Assembly: GCA_903858915.1 (NCBI GenBank)
Contig: CAIOKL010000042.1
Coordinates: 1 to 7,707 of the forward strand
Direction: 5' to 3'
Source of the DNA: an uncultured Alphaproteobacteria bacterium
GTDB taxonomy: Bacteria; Pseudomonadota; Alphaproteobacteria; Rickettsiales; UBA1997
Length of the DNA: 7,707 nucleotides
In this document: piece by piece, positions 5,579-7,707 of the stretch
Numbering within the stretch: the stretch's first letter is position 1
Layout: each line of letters begins with the position of its first letter
The notes under the pieces: model-generated
What the model was told of the DNA's origin: nothing
The model's input: only the letters and a program-made list of their open reading frames with translations
The model's database searches: none
Translations under genes and position numbers: made by a program

Positions 5579-7469
5579 TTGAAAATTTTTCAATTTTTTT
5601 TTGGTTTTTTAAATATATCATTATCGCCATAATTGAAGCGGATGTAATGCCTTGAATCTTGCTTGCAACCGCAATAGTTGCTGGTCGATATTTTGACAAT
5701 TTTTCCCGCACTTCGTTAGACAAACTTTGAATCAAACTATAATCAATATCAAGAGGGATTTTCATTTTTTCTTCTTGACGAAAAATTTCAATATCTTGAT
5801 TTTGTCTTTTCAAATATGATAAATAAGTAGCATTAATTGCAACTTGTTTTTTTGTTTCCAGTTCAATTTGGGAAATTTCTTCTTTCCAAATTTTTTCAAT
5901 AATTTCAAAATTTATTTCGGGGAATGAAAGCAATTGATAAGCGCTTCTAATCACTCCATCTTGCTTAATTGTTACTCCAAAATTTTCTAATTTTTTTGGC
6001 GAAATTTTTAAGTCTTCCAAAATTTTTGTGGCTTGCAAAATTTTATTTTTTCGAATTAAAAATTTTTCCAATCTACTTTGCGAAATTACACCAAATTTTT
6101 CACCAATTTCGGTTAAGCGCAAATCGGCGTTATCGGCACGAATACTCAAGCGATATTCCGCGCGCGAAGTGAGCATTCTGTATGGCTCGGAAGTTCCGAG
6201 TGAAGTTAAATCATCAATCATAACGCCGATATAACTCGTTGAACGATCCAAAATAAATTCTTCGGTATTTTTTAAAGCTTTTAAGCCGGCATTAATTCCG
6301 GCGACAATGCCCTGCCCGCCCGCTTCTTCGTAGCCGGTTGTGCCATTAATCTGCCCCGCAAAAAATAAATTACGAATTTTTTTAGTTTCGAGTGTTGGCA
6401 ATAATTCGCGCGGATCGACATAATCATATTCGATGGCATATCCCGCTTGCGAAACCACGCAATTTTCCAAACCTTTAATTGATTTTAAAAATTGTATTTG
6501 TACCGCGAGTGGCAAAGAATTTGAAATGCCGTTTGGATAAATTAAATCACTGTCTAAGCCTTCTGGCTCTAAGAAGATTTGATGTCGCTCTTTGTCATAA
6601 AAACGATGAATTTTATCTTCAATCGATGGACAATATCGCGGACCAACTCCCGAAATTCCTCCGCCATACATCGCCGATTCATGAAGATTTTCTTTAATAA
6701 TTTCGTGAGTTTTTTGATTGGTGTAAGTAATGTAGCAAGCCGTTTGTGGCACTTCAATTTTGTCGGTTAAATATGAAAATGGTTGAGGCGGATTATCGCC
6801 CGCTTGAATTTCAAGCTCAGAAAAATCGATCGAACTTTTTAAAATTCGCGGAGGCGTTCCGGTTTTCAAGCGCCCGAGATTAAATTGATATTTTTGTAAA
6901 CAATTCGAAATGCCGTAAGACGCTTCTTCGCCAACCCTTCCCGCTTTAGTTTGTTCTTTGCCGATATGAATAACTCCACGCAAAAAAGTGCCGGTCGTCA
7001 ACACCACCGATTCGGCGTAAATCGTTTCGCCACTCGCCAAAATTACACCTTTAATTTTATTATTATCAATTATCAAATTCTCAACGGAATTATAAAGAAT
7101 TGTCAAATTTGGATAATTTTCAAGAATTTCTCGAATGGCAATTTTATAAAGTTTGCGATCGGCTTGCGCCCTAGGTGAATGGACCGCGTAACCTTTTGAT
7201 GAATTTAAAATCCGAAAATGAATTCCCGCTTTATCAGTCGCCCGACCCATAATTCCATCAAGCGCATCAATCTCGCGAACTATGGTGCCTTTGGCAACCC
7301 CTCCGATTGCTGGATTGCACGACATTTCGCCCAAATTTTCAAATTTCTTGGTGATGAGCAAACTATCCGCGCCCATTCTAGCAGAAGCGCAAACCGCCTC
7401 AATTCCGGCATGACCCGCACCGATTACGATTGTTTGAAAATGCGTTTTTAAATTTATGCAATTATTCAC
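5565..7469 (-). CDS. mnmG: tRNA uridine-5-carboxymethylaminomethyl modification enzyme MnmG (GidA)
   Basis: This FAD- and NADH-dependent cytoplasmic enzyme works with the GTPase MnmE to install the (carboxymethyl)aminomethyl group at C5 of wobble U34 in certain tRNAs. The 634-residue length is normal for the long bacterial form. Visible hallmarks are the FAD-binding GAGHAG (17-22), CNPAIGG (51-57), PRAQADRKLY (99-108), GRLKTGTPPR (199-208) and PRYCPSIEDK (277-286), with Cys280 matching the conserved functional cysteine. FAGQINGTTGYEEA (370-383) and the GTSEPYRMLTSRAEYR stretch follow. The helical C-terminal domain ends in KYRPATIAVASKIQGIT, used for tRNA and MnmE binding. The start is GTG at 7469, since an in-frame stop lies shortly upstream and no ATG precedes the FAD motif. 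It heads a three-gene cluster with the TPR and pilT genes. The common neighbours rsmG, parA and parB do not follow it here. Confidence 0.97.
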   Translation of the reverse strand: MNNCINLKTHFQTIVIGAGHAGIEAVCASARMGADSLLITKKFENLGEMSCNPAIGGVAKGTIVREIDALDGIMGRATDKAGIHFRILNSSKGYAVHSPRAQADRKLYKIAIREILENYPNLTILYNSVENLIIDNNKIKGVILASGETIYAESVVLTTGTFLRGVIHIGKEQTKAGRVGEEASYGISNCLQKYQFNLGRLKTGTPPRILKSSIDFSELEIQAGDNPPQPFSYLTDKIEVPQTACYITYTNQKTHEIIKENLHESAMYGGGISGVGPRYCPSIEDKIHRFYDKERHQIFLEPEGLDSDLIYPNGISNSLPLAVQIQFLKSIKGLENCVVSQAGYAIEYDYVDPRELLPTLETKKIRNLFFAGQINGTTGYEEAGGQGIVAGINAGLKALKNTEEFILDRSTSYIGVMIDDLTSLGTSEPYRMLTSRAEYRLSIRADNADLRLTEIGEKFGVISQSRLEKFLIRKNKILQATKILEDLKISPKKLENFGVTIKQDGVIRSAYQLLSFPEINFEIIEKIWKEEISQIELETKKQVAINATYLSYLKRQNQDIEIFRQEEKMKIPLDIDYSLIQSLSNEVREKLSKYRPATIAVASKIQGITSASIMAIMIYLKNQKKIEKFSNAEN

Positions 7470-7475
7470 AAATAA

Positions 7476-7481
7476 ATTATA
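7476..7481 (-). promoter_or_regulatory. Possible -10 box of the mnmG operon
   Basis: A consensus TATAAT lies on the minus strand six bases before the GTG start of mnmG. A start site at the usual distance would fall on or next to the GTG, giving a leaderless mRNA, which would fit the missing Shine-Dalgarno. No good -35 box stands 16-18 bases upstream; only TTTCAA at 7507-7502 is near, with wrong spacing. In such AT-rich DNA the box may be chance. The rest of 7482-7663 holds no gene that I can support. Confidence 0.25.
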
Positions 7482-7663
7482 TTGATGATTTATTTTTTAA
7501 TTTGAAAATTAATCTTGAGTTAAAAATATCTATCTCAAAATAAGAATTAGATTATTTTAAATAAATCAAAAATATTCACAAGAAATTTTAGAATTATATA
7601 TTGATTTGATGGATTTTTTTAAATTATTTTCAGCTAAAGTTTTGCAAATAATGCAATACCATT

Positions 7664-7707
7664 TCCAATAAAAAATATTTTGCTTAATTTAACATTTTTT
7701 TATTGGA
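7664..7707. repeat. Inverted repeat at the window edge
   Basis: TCCAAT followed by six A and a T (7664-7676) is mirrored by A, seven T and ATTGGA (7694-7707) around a 17-base centre. The right arm reaches the last base of the window, so the repeat may extend further. It could be a terminator for a neighbouring gene to the right or the end of a larger element. Confidence 0.45.

Noticed and set aside
7515..7607. Small inverted repeats in the mnmG upstream region (TTGAG with CTCAA; AAATCAA with TTGATTT)
   Set aside because: Short arms with long centres in nearly pure A/T sequence are expected by chance.

Overview
The window is AT-rich chromosomal DNA from a bacterium, with all five supported genes on the minus strand. 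The MnmG protein has the long bacterial form and a GxPRAQADRKLY-like stretch as seen in alphaproteobacteria. Together with the low GC, the scarcity of Shine-Dalgarno sequences, the many small intergenic palindromes and two amino-acid permeases, this suggests a host-associated or reduced-genome alphaproteobacterium (Rickettsiales or Holosporales-like). The taxonomic placement is inference from family resemblance and was not tested by search.

Read in the direction of transcription (right to left), the layout is as follows. (1) Positions 7470-7707 are a very AT-rich upstream region with an inverted repeat at the window edge. (2) A tightly packed trio follows: mnmG (tRNA wobble-uridine modification), a secreted TPR protein overlapping it by 14 bp, and a PilT-type retraction ATPase overlapping the TPR gene by 4 bp (ATGA). 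The overlaps imply one mRNA and coupled translation of the last pair. (3) Positions 3280-3662 are a repeat-rich intergenic stretch. It holds four perfect 30-bp tandem repeats abutting the pilT stop codon, a related 20-bp palindrome, a GC-rich hairpin with a downstream T-tract, and two palindromes just upstream of the next gene. (4) Two paralogous APC-superfamily amino-acid permeases lie in tandem, separated by 206 bp that contain a long stem-loop better paired in the sense RNA. (5) Positions 1-286 hold a strong bidirectional terminator and a cluster of short inverted repeats.

Functionally the window joins a housekeeping tRNA-modification gene, a type IV pilus (or related surface machine) retraction motor with a likely periplasmic TPR partner, and a duplicated amino-acid uptake system. 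The partner sets expected elsewhere (MnmE for MnmG, PilB/PilC/PilQ/pilins for PilT) are not in view. I see no defence system, CRISPR array, transposase, tRNA or rRNA. Nothing here is clearly a new biological system. The best leads are the mnmG-TPR-pilT linkage, the coding-compatible tandem repeat after pilT, and the structured RNAs around the permease genes.
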